Assembly: GCA_034336665.1 (NCBI GenBank)
Contig: CM067592.1
Span: forward strand, 49,865,783-49,929,782
Direction: 5' to 3'
DNA: 64,000 nucleotides
Origin: Luscinia megarhynchos
Taxonomy: Eukaryota > Chordata > Aves > Passeriformes > Turdidae
The notes under the pieces were generated by a model. It saw only the letters and a list, made by a program, of their open reading frames with translations, ran no database searches and was not told the origin of the DNA. Shown here in pieces: positions 39,976 through 51,300 of this stretch. The position numbers and the translations under genes are program-made. Within the stretch, counting starts at the first letter, position 1. Every line of letters begins with the position of its first letter.

Positions 39976-42900
39976 GATTTAGAAAAGAGGACGCTGGGTG
40001 AATAGCTTCTTAGAAAACCCTCTAAGAGAGGAAAATGGAAGGAAAGACAAGGGCACATTTTCTTAAGGAGTTGTGGCTGGACAGGTGTGGGTGTCAGTAC
40101 TTTTTAAGCTAACTCTCTATTTGAAGTGGCCTTTCCAACCAAATGGTAAAGCCCAAGCAATTTGTGTGAATAAATGCGATTGCTGTTGCAAATCCCCTCC
40201 TTACAGACAACAGTGTCTAGCACAGACTGATGCCTCACTGCAAGAACTGGTTTGAAAGGCCATGACAGGTACACTTGCAATAACAGGAAAGCTCTTAAAA
40301 GGACCAGAAAAAGGGAAAAGCCTGTATTTACCTCTGCAGCAAGCAGAAAAAACCAGCCAGTTTGTTAAGATTATCCTCTGCCAGCTACATCCAGTCTGGC
40401 AGTCAGAAGAGACCCAGAACCACGACAGGGACACCTGGGATGGGGCCAGCCTCCACAAGGGTGGGGACAATGCCCTAGACAAACGCCTCTGCCCGCCCTG
40501 CTTTGCATCACCCTCCTTCACACAGACCGAAGCACAGACCAGGGTGTTTGCACCAAAGCCTCTCCATCTGGTGGTGTTCTTTATAATCCCACCTGGGAAG
40601 GGCAGTCTCCAGGGCGGACTTTTCTTTCTTTCACAGAAAAAGCTCCATGCATTTTTGTCTGCAGATGCCCACTGCAGACAGATCTGGCTGCAGCAGTGTC
40701 ACAGACAGAAGCCCCAGGTGGCTTTACAGTAGTAAAGTGTGGTATCTGGTAGCATACCTCTGGGGCATCTCAAAGGTCAGAAAAAGCTACAAAACCTGCT
40801 TCAGAAGCAGAGCCCACTTGAGTTTCCCCTGACACACTGCTCCTGGGAACCTGGCTTGCCATGGTTAAACCCCTGCCCACCACACCAGTACAGATCAAAA
40901 GATAGCCCATGGAGTGACCAGAAAAGTTTCATTTCAGTGCAATCCCATACTGGGTCAAATTTATGTTTATATTGAGAAGTTACTTGGCAGAGGAAGAACT
41001 AAAACACTGGACATAAGACATGTCTTTTCCTCTTTGACATCCAAGTTTCCCAGGCTTAGTTTGCCCCATGAAGATAGTAGGTCTGCCTTTTCCTTTTCCA
41101 AGTGGCCTACTCCAAGCCTTTGCTGCCCACTTGTTTAAATGCTGCTACAGCTGTGACTACTTGGCAAAGGCAGGGTGCTGTAAATCTTGTGGCAGCTATT
41201 AAAAAAGACTCCATTACTGGTGCACTACAGACAGAGGGGTATGCTTAATTTTAGGAAAAAGCCTTTTTTTGGTCTGCCCTCTTTTCTACCTGCCCATCTT
41301 TTAGTATCTTGGTCAGGAGCCTGCCTGAAGCTGCCAAGGGATCCCAGAAAAAAAGCTGCTGAAGAGAAAACCAATGAGTCAAACATACATAGAATATATT
41401 TTCAATCTTTTATAAAAAAGTTGTGCTTTTTATGACCAATGGGTTACCTAGCCTGTCTATATATCCTGGCAACAGGGAATTAAAATTCAAAAGGCATATT
41501 TTAAATTAGTTTTCAGATTTATACTGCCACTGAAAATACATGAAGTACGAGAACACATTTTCCTTGATCTGCAAATGATATTCCTTTTAATACACAACTC
41601 CCTACCACCACAATTGCTGACACAAACACCATTACATTTGAACTTCAAGAGGATTTACTTGGACCAGAGGCAATCAACGACAAAAGAATTTTAATGACTG
41701 TGGGAGGATTGTTGGTATTTTAAGAAGTGTTCTAAAACCTTTCGAAGAATTTGAGATAAGTAAAAATAAGTGGGGCAATCTTTTCCCCTAAGTACTTTGC
41801 ACCATGTTTTCACATAGCAGAAGTGAGTTCTACAACTGTACAATGAGGCTGGAAAATCTGAATAGAAGAGAAAACTTAAAAAAATTCTGAGGTGAAAACA
41901 AAGGGCTGGGAACCATTCTAAGGAACTCAGCAAATAAATCCTTCTATTCCAGGCTCTGGTTTTTATTCTCTTTGCTCACTGGAGCTTTAATTTCATTAGC
42001 TTGCAAAGAACTACTCAATTCACAGATCAGATTTCTTAAGGATATAGGAACAACATGTCAACAACACAAGGCACTAATCAAATTTTTATACAGCAGCCAT
42101 GCTCAGTGGAGCTAGTTCCTCTAGCAGAATTGCACAAGCAATGTTCCTCCTGTTGCATTTGATCTGAAACATTGCTCTTTACCTTTCAGAAGAAAAACCA
42201 CCTGTTGTCAGACATGCTCCTGGATTAATATACCTGACAACTGAAATTTAACTGCTGCCAAGAGTTCAAAAGGTTCAGCTTCTTGAATTGCTGAGTGCCT
42301 CCTTGGGTTGATCAATGAATGTACCTGGACAGCAATGGCCATCTGTCACAATCACAACAATAACAGAACACCTCCTAGGGCATCTGTCTTCACAAGAGGC
42401 CTCTGGACCCACCCATGTCTCAAACAACCACACCATCTCTGTTTCTAAGTTGTTCACCCATGGCTTCTCAAAACCCACCAGACTTCCAGCAGGTTAAACT
42501 AGGGTGAATTATTTGCTGCTATTGTGTTAACATCATCCTCCCACCCTATCCAGATGAGATTCAATAAAAGCATGCAAACAGCAGTGAAAAGAACACTTGG
42601 AAAGGGCAAAACCCCAGTCCCAAAACCCCCAAACCCTAGAATAAAGTGTCCATAATCTACTTTTGTGGGGACGTTAGGAACAGGAAAAAGTGCTCTTGCA
42701 TTGGATCCAAGGAAAAAAGGAATTCCAAGCACTCTTGAGAAAAGGAAATTATTTTTCAGATGTCACCTGTCTTTGGAGGCAGTCTTACCCTCTCCTTTCT
42801 TCTGCTTACCTGCATTAGTTTAAGTATCAAGCAGGCACTAAGGAAAAATTATGAGTGGATTAGCAAGCAGATGCTTTTAAATGAAAAAGTTCCTACAGCC

Positions 42901-43051
42901 TGTTCTGTTTCTCAGTACAGTTCTTATGAATAAAACCAAATCAACCTGTACATTCACTTGCTCTAAAATACAAAGAAAAAAAAAAAGGCCAGTTTTGTTC
43001 AAAGCAAGTGGATATATTCAAAACCTTGGTCAACTGGCAGACAATGTTACG

Positions 43052-43158
43052 TTTATTCTCTCTGCCTATTCCACCTTCCACAGTGTCCACTCAAAACTAG
43101 CTCAACAGTTCAAGTGGAATTCAGTTTTACCAAAAGCAGTCAAAACTCTTGCTTTATT
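43052..43158 (-). promoter_or_regulatory. LPAR1: candidate distal polyadenylation signals (two AATAAA hexamers) for LPAR1
   Basis: TTTATT occurs on the plus strand at 43153-43158 and 43052-43057, giving AATAAA in LPAR1 sense about 1.8-1.9 kb after the stop. Their distance fits the long 3' UTR seen in mammals. Chance occurrence in AT-rich DNA cannot be excluded. Confidence 0.3.
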
Positions 43159-43391
43159 CACCTGTTTCTCTTCCCTCTCTCAGCAACAAACTGCCTATTC
43201 CAAGCAATTTTATATTTGGAAGCATAAAATCCAAGCATCTCCTCAAATCAAGAGATGCTAAAACAGTGGATTTTGCTGGGCTGACCCTCTATCCCTCCAT
43301 TTTTTTCCCCTGCCCAAATGGGGAGAATATAATTCCTTAAGTTACATTCCAGTATGGTACAACAAAGGATATATATGTATATGGGTTTGTT

Positions 43392-43393
<2 letters not shown>

Positions 43394-43424
<31 letters not shown>
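43394..43424 (+). repeat. poly(T) run, T31 (A31 in LPAR1 sense)
   Basis: An uninterrupted run of 31 T lies within the probable LPAR1 3' UTR. It is followed by a T/G-rich low-complexity stretch to about 43535. In transcript sense it would be an internal A31, able to prime oligo-dT cDNA synthesis falsely. No target-site duplication or retroposed body is evident next to it. Confidence 0.95.
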
Positions 43425-43425
<1 letters not shown>

Positions 43426-43535
43426 TTTTGTGGGCTTATTTTTTTGTGAGTGTGGTTTTTTCTTTTTATTTGGGTGGGGGGGCAGGATTCCCCCTGTTTT
43501 TTTTGTTTTGTTTGTTTTCTTCTTTTTTTTAATAG
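43425..43535 (+). repeat. T/G-rich low-complexity stretch
   Basis: This stretch is almost only T and G with short T runs and a G7 (TGGGGGGGC near 43474-43482). It adjoins the T31 run. The open frames across it are composition artefacts. Confidence 0.85.
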
Positions 43536-44263
43536 AGACAAATTACAATGATGAAAACAGCCTCAGGAATTTACTGTTGATGTATTTTACATTGTTAGGA
43601 GAACACACAGTTTCCTGGAAAGAGGTCCCAAGTTTTTTATCAGCAAGATCCCACCTTTGCTCACATTTACTCCTGTTAATAAGTTTTGTTTACTATCAGT
43701 TATTTTTGGCAACTGATATTCACAGGAGTGACATTTCTCTTCAAAACAGACTCATATAAAAAAAACACATGCTAGCTTAGGTATTTATAACAGTGTATAT
43801 GTGTGGCTGCTATCTGTAGCATAGTCCAGTCATTTGCAGTGGATGACCTTGTAAACCTTGTAAAGTGTTGACTTTACAAAACAAAATTGTACCTTAGCTC
43901 TTAGTAGCCCACTGCTTTTGGAATGAAGGGGGCATCATTTGAATGGTACCCTACAAATACTTCTCAGTGCAAAAATGCAGAGGGTGTTTCGTTTTCAATT
44001 ATAAGAAAGGTTCCATAAATACATACCTTTTTTCCCCCATTAAAAATGTGCACGCTTTTTGCCATGAATGAGAAAAGCGTTCCAAGTACATGCCATAAAT
44101 ACAAATTTTGCAATATACCAACCTGACTGGAGCTCTTTAAGAGCCTTAGGGATGTGTCCTACTTTAAGAACTTGTCCATAAAAAGCTTGGTACCCCTCAC
44201 ATGTTACAAATTTCATACTGCACTTCAAAGAAGAACCTTATATACATTGTGACTAAAGTACTA

Positions 44264-44269
44264 TTTATT
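44264..44269 (-). promoter_or_regulatory. LPAR1: candidate proximal polyadenylation signal AATAAA for LPAR1
   Basis: A canonical hexamer (TTTATT on the plus strand) lies about 715 nt downstream of the LPAR1 stop. It would give a short 3' UTR with cleavage near 44235-44255. No downstream GU-rich element is obvious, so use is uncertain. Confidence 0.3.
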
Positions 44270-44785
44270 TCATAATCTAAACAAACACTGGAATACAGTC
44301 TATGCTTTTCTACTTTCCAGCAGACTTTACAAAGAGCTTTTTTTTTTTTCCATAATTAAAACAATCTGCATACACACATAACATGCATTCTCTAACGCCA
44401 GTAATGAAGGTATAAGAAGAGTCAGTTTCCCTCATCCTCCTGTTGCCTGTGTTAGAAAAAAATACTTTTCTTTTTACTGTAGTTATGACAGTGTGGCTAA
44501 GGATACAAAGACTAGAGCACAGTTTTACTCCCTGCACAGAAAATGTTCATCACAAGCATGCTGATGGTGATACATATTACATGTCTATTAAATGATAGGC
44601 ATATTTTTATCCCCTTTACTCCCTTTTTAAAAATACTAAGTGGCTACATGTAAATGCAGTGAAGCAGGTATAAGCTTAATTAATCAGAGTTGATTCAGAC
44701 TGGCACCAAGATGCAGCAAAGTCCAACAAAGTCTCAGCAAGGCTTTCCATGGGCTATTGATGACCTCCTCTGCAAAGCAACTACG

Positions 44786-44806
44786 TTCTACTTTTTCAAA
44801 GTAGAA
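44786..44806 (-). promoter_or_regulatory. LPAR1: perfect 9-bp hairpin in the LPAR1 3' UTR
   Basis: TTCTACTTT, a three-base loop and AAAGTAGAA form a perfect stem about 180 nt downstream of the stop codon. The structure forms on either strand. It could be an RNA element, but a chance palindrome in AT-rich DNA is also possible. Confidence 0.4.
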
Positions 44807-44982
44807 TTTAAAGTCTTTGCAGCATGGCCAGTCCTGCGGACGGGGTGGTCTGCGCTGGTGTCAGGCCCCTGGCAAAGGTGCGCTCGTAGTCCATTAGTGT
44901 TTGAGAAAGGGTGAGTGGGTTACCTTCCCTGGGCCCCCCAGCGTCCCTGCTGCTCCCTGCGGGTCAGGGGCTGGCCGTGGCC

Positions 44983-45284
44983 TCACACCACCGAGTGGTC
45001 GTTGCTGTGGACGCCGGCCAGGATGGTGTGGTTGAGGGAGGACGCCGAGCGGTCCGAGCCCTCGGCGGGGCCGTTGGTGCTCTCGCTGCGCTGGCAGCAG
45101 AGGATCTGCTTGAACGTCGCGCTCATTTCCTTGTCCCGGTACGAGTAGATGATGGGGTTCATGGCAGAGTTGAACTCTGCCAGGAGCAGGAAGAATTTTT
45201 CATAGGCCAGGACATTGCACTGGGGACAGCAAACATCGAGCAGCAGCAAGACTAATCCTGGGGTCCAGCAGATTATGAAAGCAC
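44983..45284 (-). CDS. LPAR1: LPAR1 terminal coding exon (lysophosphatidic acid receptor 1, C-terminal 99 residues)
   Basis: LPAR1 is a plasma-membrane class A GPCR of the EDG/LPA subfamily that binds lysophosphatidic acid and couples to Gi, Gq and G12/13. The exon supplies 99 full codons plus two bases of a split glycine codon, and ends at a TGA (44983-44985 on the plus strand as tca). Visible in order: end of TM6 with CWTPG (residues 5-9 of the exon), extracellular loop 3 with CCPQC (18-22), TM7 with NPIIY (42-46, the NPxxY motif), a CC pair after helix 8 (62-63, the usual palmitoylation site), a Ser-rich tail, and a C-terminal HSVV that fits a class I PDZ ligand. The family's known intron position inside TM6 (shared by LPAR1-3) matches the acceptor at 45285-45286. 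The tail sequence identifies LPAR1 rather than LPAR2 or LPAR3. The frame is intact with no stops. Only this exon is in the window; the N-terminal three quarters lie upstream, beyond 64000. The open frame continues past 45284 into intron and should not be used as a start. Confidence 0.97.
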
Positions 45285-45300
45285 CTACAAAAAGAAAAAA
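45285..45300 (-). promoter_or_regulatory. LPAR1: LPAR1 3' splice acceptor with polypyrimidine tract
   Basis: On the minus strand the intron ends in a run of pyrimidines, TTTTTTCTTTTTGTAG, directly before the exon base 45284. The AG is at 45286-45285. The exon then opens with GT, the last two bases of a glycine codon, so this is a phase 1 junction. The homology to LPAR1 ends at exactly this point when read upstream: the residues encoded before it are not receptor-like. Confidence 0.93.
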
Positions 45301-48300
45301 TGGACAAAGTCTACAAATATACAAATGCACCATTACTCATCAAAACACCACAAGAACCATCCAGACAGAAGCAGCAATGGTTAATTTTCTCTTTCAAGAG
45401 CATTATTCCCACAGTCTATTTTCACTGACCCGATGAGAGGGATGCCTTTCAAAGATCTGAAAATGGTTATGGGCAGCACATCAAAAGAACAAGACACGTC
45501 CCCAGCCCCCCACCATCTGAAACTCTGCTTGGCAAATACATTTACATTTAAAGTTGATAATGAGGAACATTTTTCCCCTTCAGTTAGAGACTGACTAATC
45601 AATCTCTTGATCAGGAGAAACAATACTGCAATTTACTTCTCAAACTAATAACAACAAAGAAAACCTTTCTGTGAGTGCTGTGACTGAAGCATCAGTAATA
45701 GAAAAAGAGTGGTGCAGGCAGCAATTCTCAAGAAAAAGAAAGCCTGGGTCTTGTTAACCCATTTCAGCCCCATTATGTAATGGAAAGTCCTAAACACACA
45801 TCCTTCTTGCACTGAAATGCCGTCCTTCAAGGGATCTAGTTCTTTTCTTTGGGCTCTATTCAATCGAAATTCAGAGGCTCATCAGGCTTCAATAGTGTCA
45901 AAGCCAAAGAGTCTTACACCGATTAAAATGCTTCCCCCCTCCTTTCTCTGTTTTCCAATGCTCTGAGGATAACAAAGCCCAGAACAAAATTCAGAGCTCA
46001 ATGCAGAAATTAAATCAAATGCCTTGTACTTTATTGGGAGTACTGAATTAAAGGAAGATTGTAACTCCTTGCAGGGTTAGAGAGGCTTTAAATATAAGCA
46101 CTGTTGGGGAAACCCTTACACACCAATCATGTCAGAACAAAGACAGTGCTCCTGAGATTTTCCAGGCTGCTTTACTGAGGTGGAAACCAACATCTTATCA
46201 TCACTGAGCAGGATTGGCACAGGCAGCAGCAATAAGGGCTTCCCAGCACTACGCAGTGAGCCCTGTTTCAAACTAGTTCTCCTGTCACTGTGGTATTTAT
46301 TTGTTTACATATTGCTCCCGTTTTTCCTTCAGTGATGGTCTCTTGCAGGACTAGCAGCAAAGTCAGTTCCCACTTTTTGCCATGCCTGCCAAGAAGGTGC
46401 CAGCAATTTTCAGCTTGGGCAGTGGCAACTGTAAGCTGTGCAAATACCCTTCTGTTTGGACAGCAAACCCACCTAGATCAAATGGAAGGTTTTCCAAAGG
46501 GGTCTGCAAGCCTGCACCAGGTGACAGATACTGGCTACCAACCAGGAAAGCACAAACAGAGACTTTTTACACACCAGAAAGCGTCCCTAAACTGAGTTTG
46601 CTTGCAACTCATGGTTCCACTCAATGCCTATCACTTTGCTAACCAACAAAGCTTGCCAATGGAAAGAAGTTGGAGGGTGAATTGCCACCTGCCAGTACAA
46701 AGCATTGAACCCTTTCACCAATTTATTTCGTTAGGGTCACTGGCAGCAGTTTGACAGCATGGGGATGAAACTCTCCCATGCTGAGGTGGCATCAAACACA
46801 TGAATCCACTTCGGAGCTTTTGTCTGCAGCTCTCTTGGATTCCAGCAGTCCTAGAAAAGACTACTTGAAAACCGTACTTGAAACTACAAAACTACCCATT
46901 TTGCAGTGCAAAGCACTACAGTTTTTTGTCTCTTCCTTGTACCTGTTGCCATAGGAGTGGAAAACTGCATCTCTTTATTTGCAGTATTGTCCATGTTGAT
47001 AGAATCTGCCCCCTGCACAGGAAAGCTCTGCTGAGCTGGTTTTTGCAGAAACCAAGTCAATAATTCAAATTCAATCACTCACTGTTTAAACTGTGCATGT
47101 TGTGTTCAGCCTCCTAGCTAGTAAGGCAGCAGTGGACTTTGTTCTAGCTTAAGTATGTATTTTCTTCACTATAGGCTGCCTTAGGAGAACAACATCAGAG
47201 ATGGGAACACTGCAGTCATGGGATCTACAGTGAAGGACAAAAGACAATGACAGCATCCTCACCAGGCCTGTAGCAGAAAAATCCAATACGGAAACAATGG
47301 AGCTAGCAGGAAAGCTCTCATAGCATTGTTCAAAGTTACAATTTAAAGCTTCCAATTTTCTCAATTTTCTATTTTTTTAAATCTGTTGCTGAGGAGCAAC
47401 AGAACATGCTGTTGGCATAATTTTTGATGTTAGAAACAGCAACAAGAAGCTCTGTGGTGAGTCAGATAGGAATTTGCTCCTGAGAAAGCCCCAAAGTCAT
47501 CCAGAAAAATCCACATGCAGCCCATTGCATGGAACACTTGTCCCAGATGGAGCTCCTGAGCCTCTCTGGTCTCCTCAGTATCTCAGACAGGTCTGATAAT
47601 CTGCGGGCTGAGGCTTGATTGGCTGCATTCAAGAAAAAAGTGCACTGTGGTTGAGCAACCAACTGATTGCTCTGTGCAGCTCAATCTACACTGAAAAATA
47701 ATAAAAACAGAGGTTGCCTTACCACCCAGCTCTGGAAGGAAGTCACTATTGTGCAAGTTGTCACCCTTCTGCTCCTAGCAAAACATCCCCCCATGCTAAT
47801 GGCTCTGGCAGCTTATTAAGTGCTTCTAAATGGTGACACAAAAATGCCTCAGGTTACTCTTATCTGCTCACTTCTTATTTAACTGTTGGTACACTGGAAA
47901 ATGCTGAGAAGCATTGCTTATGATAAGGTGTGTTTGAGTTAGGTACAAAGGAAAACATAAGTGTCAGGCTCTTAATACTTCAGATTTAGGAAACTTCATC
48001 TGTTAAACATGAAATTATTTTTCTGGAAGGAAAACAAGGATTGAATTTTTATTTTTTTTCTCTTACTTAAACTTTGTTGAAGTAAGCTGGAAGTGAGATT
48101 AAATTCTTCTCCTCCCAGAAATCTGATGTGAATTGACTTCACCAAGAATGAAGATCTAAAAATCTGACATTTAATAAAACAGTGACATCCAAAAGCTTCC
48201 TGCTGCCATATACTGGAAAGCCTTAAGCATACACCAAAATACTGATGTTTTTCTGCCAGAATCAGAACTGAGAGAAGTCTAAATACAGCGTTAGTAATTT

Positions 48301-51300
48301 CAAGGTGCATCTTAACATTTCACAAACTCGGTCAAACCTAAATTACAATGACATGCAAAGCAGATCTGTTGCATACAGTGACTTGAATCTTTGTGGATAT
48401 GTCATAGTCATACCATGGCACTAGGAGGGCCCAACATACTTGGAAAAAACGTGCAGACTTTATGCCCTTGGGTGGCTGAAGAGCATTTTGCCTGGACAGA
48501 GAGCCCCTTGGGATATTACCTCCAGCCCTGGCAGTCCTTTGAAGGTAAAGGCACTGCAAGAAGCTAAATTAGCTCTTAAGCTGCAGCAGAAGGAACATTC
48601 CCACGGAGTATGGCCAAGGTCTGTCCTGAGGGTCAGGCCACAGAGGGCTGGGTGAAGAAGAAATGCCCACCAGGCTGAGGGTTGAATGGCTGGCCATTAG
48701 ACAGGAAAGCTTGAGGGAGAAATTGCACATCTTCTTAAAAGATTGAAGGGTCCCTACAGACTGAGAAGAATGTTTCACAGCGGGGCATATGAGTTACAAA
48801 AAAGCATTTATGACCTAATCTAATGTTCTGCTGCTGTGTGATACCTCTCATCCCAATGAGAAATGAAACTCCAACTCCTTGTGCATTGTGTCTTGCAGAC
48901 CTGTGGTAGAAGTCCACTGGAGGCATTCCAATGGCCATAGTATGACTACATCACCTCTGTCTTGAACCCTGTGCATCACTGCAGATTATATTTCCATGGT
49001 AGCTGGATGTTGGAAACCCTTGGGTAAATAAGACAAGGCCTCACAGCCAGGCTTGATTGCAAGAGAGTAAAAAATGTTGTGGGCAGTAGGCATATGAAAC
49101 CAGCCATGATAAATAACACAAAAATCAGTGAGTACAAGAACAAAAGAAAAAACAATTTCAAAAAACAGCAGCAGAAAAGAAATAAGCTACAGAAGAATAA
49201 ACACTGATGAACTAGTCACTGATTACTAGGATACCAGACTGGATGGCTAGTCATGAAACTTCTTGTGTTAGTAGGCAAAGTGTTTCCTAAGCAGCACTCT
49301 TATTTTTCTTTTTTTTCCCTTTTCTTTTTGTCTTTTGCCTTGGAGAGCCTATGTCTGTGTTTATTCTGTGAACATTTGTTTTCCTCTAACTCAAAAGAGC
49401 AAAATAAAAGAAGCACTTCTGCTTCTGCCAAGTCACACACTGCTGTCCTTCAGAGGCTCCAGAGGGATGTAGCTCTTGTCAATGCACACCTATTCTGAAA
49501 CACCCTTCTTCTCTGCTTTAACCACACTATGTCCCTTTCATGTGCTCTCTTCTATTCATCCTGTGTGCTAACCCTGATATCTGGCATGGGCTCACCTCAC
49601 CCTGCAAATTCCTCAGTCTATGTGGAGTGGAAAAATATTGAAAGAGCCTCTTTTAGGGAGTGAGAGAAGAAGAAAAATCTCTCCCATGTTTGCAGTTCTT
49701 TTAAGATTAGAATAGGATAAGGAACTAGAATATCAAAGACAGAAAACATCCATTCCAGCTGAACTGCAGGATCATTTACAATCTGCTTCTGTTGCCCTCC
49801 TACTATTGTCCACCCACTGTCCTCTCCAAATCCCCTCTTGCCCTCAGAGTGGCACTTGTGGCAGGCAGCTGCACCCCCTCTTTTCTGGACACTGGGAGAG
49901 GAAAGGATATCAAACATCACTGCTATCACTGTTATCACAGCTACCAACAGGGAGAAGAGTCCTTCTGCACTTGGAGCAAGCTAGAAGAAATGCTCTGGGA
50001 GAACGATTTGTTTTAATTAACAAAACCATAGCCAAAAAGGGCTGCAGAAGTGCCTGGCATTTGCTAGATTCTGATACAATCCCACCCTCAGCAGGGAAAG
50101 CCACTTGCTATGCTAGCTGAGGTGCAAGCTCATTAGCTGCAACACAACTGCACTTCTTCATGTCCTAGCTATCTGTAAACTGTATCAAGAATCCTCCTTA
50201 TCACACTGAGCATTATCTTGTGCATAGCATGAACAGAGATAAGTACTGCAAGCAATACTGCTTATTTACAGCTACGTGTTGTTTTTCCCTGACACAAATA
50301 TGACAGCATGAAATCTAAAATGGATGAATGATTATAGATGCCAAAGAACATGAAGAGCATTTATCAGTGTGTAGCAGCGATTCTTCTAATTCTAGTCTGA
50401 CCTAATTTTCCCCAATTTTGGCAAAACACTACTACAATATAGCTAATAGTCCTTGGTGGGAGAAAACGCTGTTGGTGTTGTTGGTTTTTTTTGCATTTTC
50501 TGCTGGAAATAATTAACTTAGGAGTAATGTTTATTTCCACCCATGGAATTTTCATGTGAAGAAATAAAATGTGACTACCACATTTGGATCAGATTAATAA
50601 ATTTAAAATAATTGTATGCAAAGCTTGGCAAATTCTGAAGAAGGTCATATATGAAAGTCTTGCCTCTCCACCCACAAACTCCAAAAGACTTGAGGAGGAT
50701 GACATTAAAGGAAAGTCCTTGAAAAATACCCCAGATAGGGGAGAACTGCCTGCAGGGTACCAATAAGAATGGCCAGTTGAAAAAGGTGCTATCAAAACAG
50801 CTTCATTTATTCAATGTGTCTTTATTTAAGGAAGCTGTGTGAATTCTGAAAGAATGAGAAATTCATAGCACACTCCTTCTGCAGTTTTTGATTGATTGTA
50901 AAATGCTGTCTTCTCTTATGAGCCCCTGGGAGACTAACACGTCAGGTGCCTTTGTGTTTTAAGTCAAACTTTTATCTGGGGGGCTGTGTGTAAAGAAAGA
51001 AGAGATATCTCCAAAAAGAAAGAGGGGATAGCAGTGTAAAACAGGAAGTGAGAAACAATGCAAAGGTAAATAAAATCTACATTCATATTCATGCAACACT
51101 ATCTTACATACACTTCTCTAAGCTGATTTGAATCAAAAGGATGTGAGAGAAACTACACAGCTAGAGAGCACATGAAAGGAGCTGGGTGATACAAGCCACC
51201 AGCTTGTTTTTCATAATACTATATATTATCCCCATCCCTACAGATCTGTATTTTAATCTCCCAGGAACTGAGCAGTTCTAAATGTGCAAGGCATAGATAA

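Larger units (their letters stand above)
38034..43039. other. intergenic region downstream of LPAR1, no gene seen
   Basis: It contains a GC-richer patch at about 38240-38500, unusual for the surroundings, followed by an AT-rich stretch that looks like a conserved non-coding element (38500-38670). Low-complexity patches lie at 39.2 and 39.9 kb. The open frames across the GC-rich patch overlap on both strands and are not convincing. Part of the right end could belong to a longer LPAR1 3' UTR. Confidence 0.6.
43040..44982 (-). other. LPAR1: probable LPAR1 3' UTR (far end uncertain)
   Basis: This is the sequence just downstream of the LPAR1 stop codon on the minus strand. It begins GC-rich, then becomes AT-rich from about 44840 on. 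It contains a perfect short hairpin (44786-44806), an A31 run in transcript sense (43394-43424) and several AATAAA hexamers in transcript sense (44269-44264, 43470-43465, 43158-43153, 43057-43052). Mammalian LPAR1 transcripts have a 3' UTR of roughly 2 kb as I recall, which is why I place the far end near the last of these signals. The boundary is inferred; RNA reads are needed to fix it, and a short form ending near 44240 is also possible. Confidence 0.45.

Noticed and set aside
44911..45255. 114-residue plus-strand frame over the LPAR1 exon
   Set aside because: It is the antisense shadow of the GC-rich LPAR1 coding exon, whose minus-strand protein is clearly the conserved one.
44983..45333. 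Reading the full 116-residue frame as a short separate receptor protein starting at 45333
   Set aside because: The first 16 residues come from intron sequence and the glycine codon is split by a clear splice acceptor; only the part from 45284 belongs to LPAR1.
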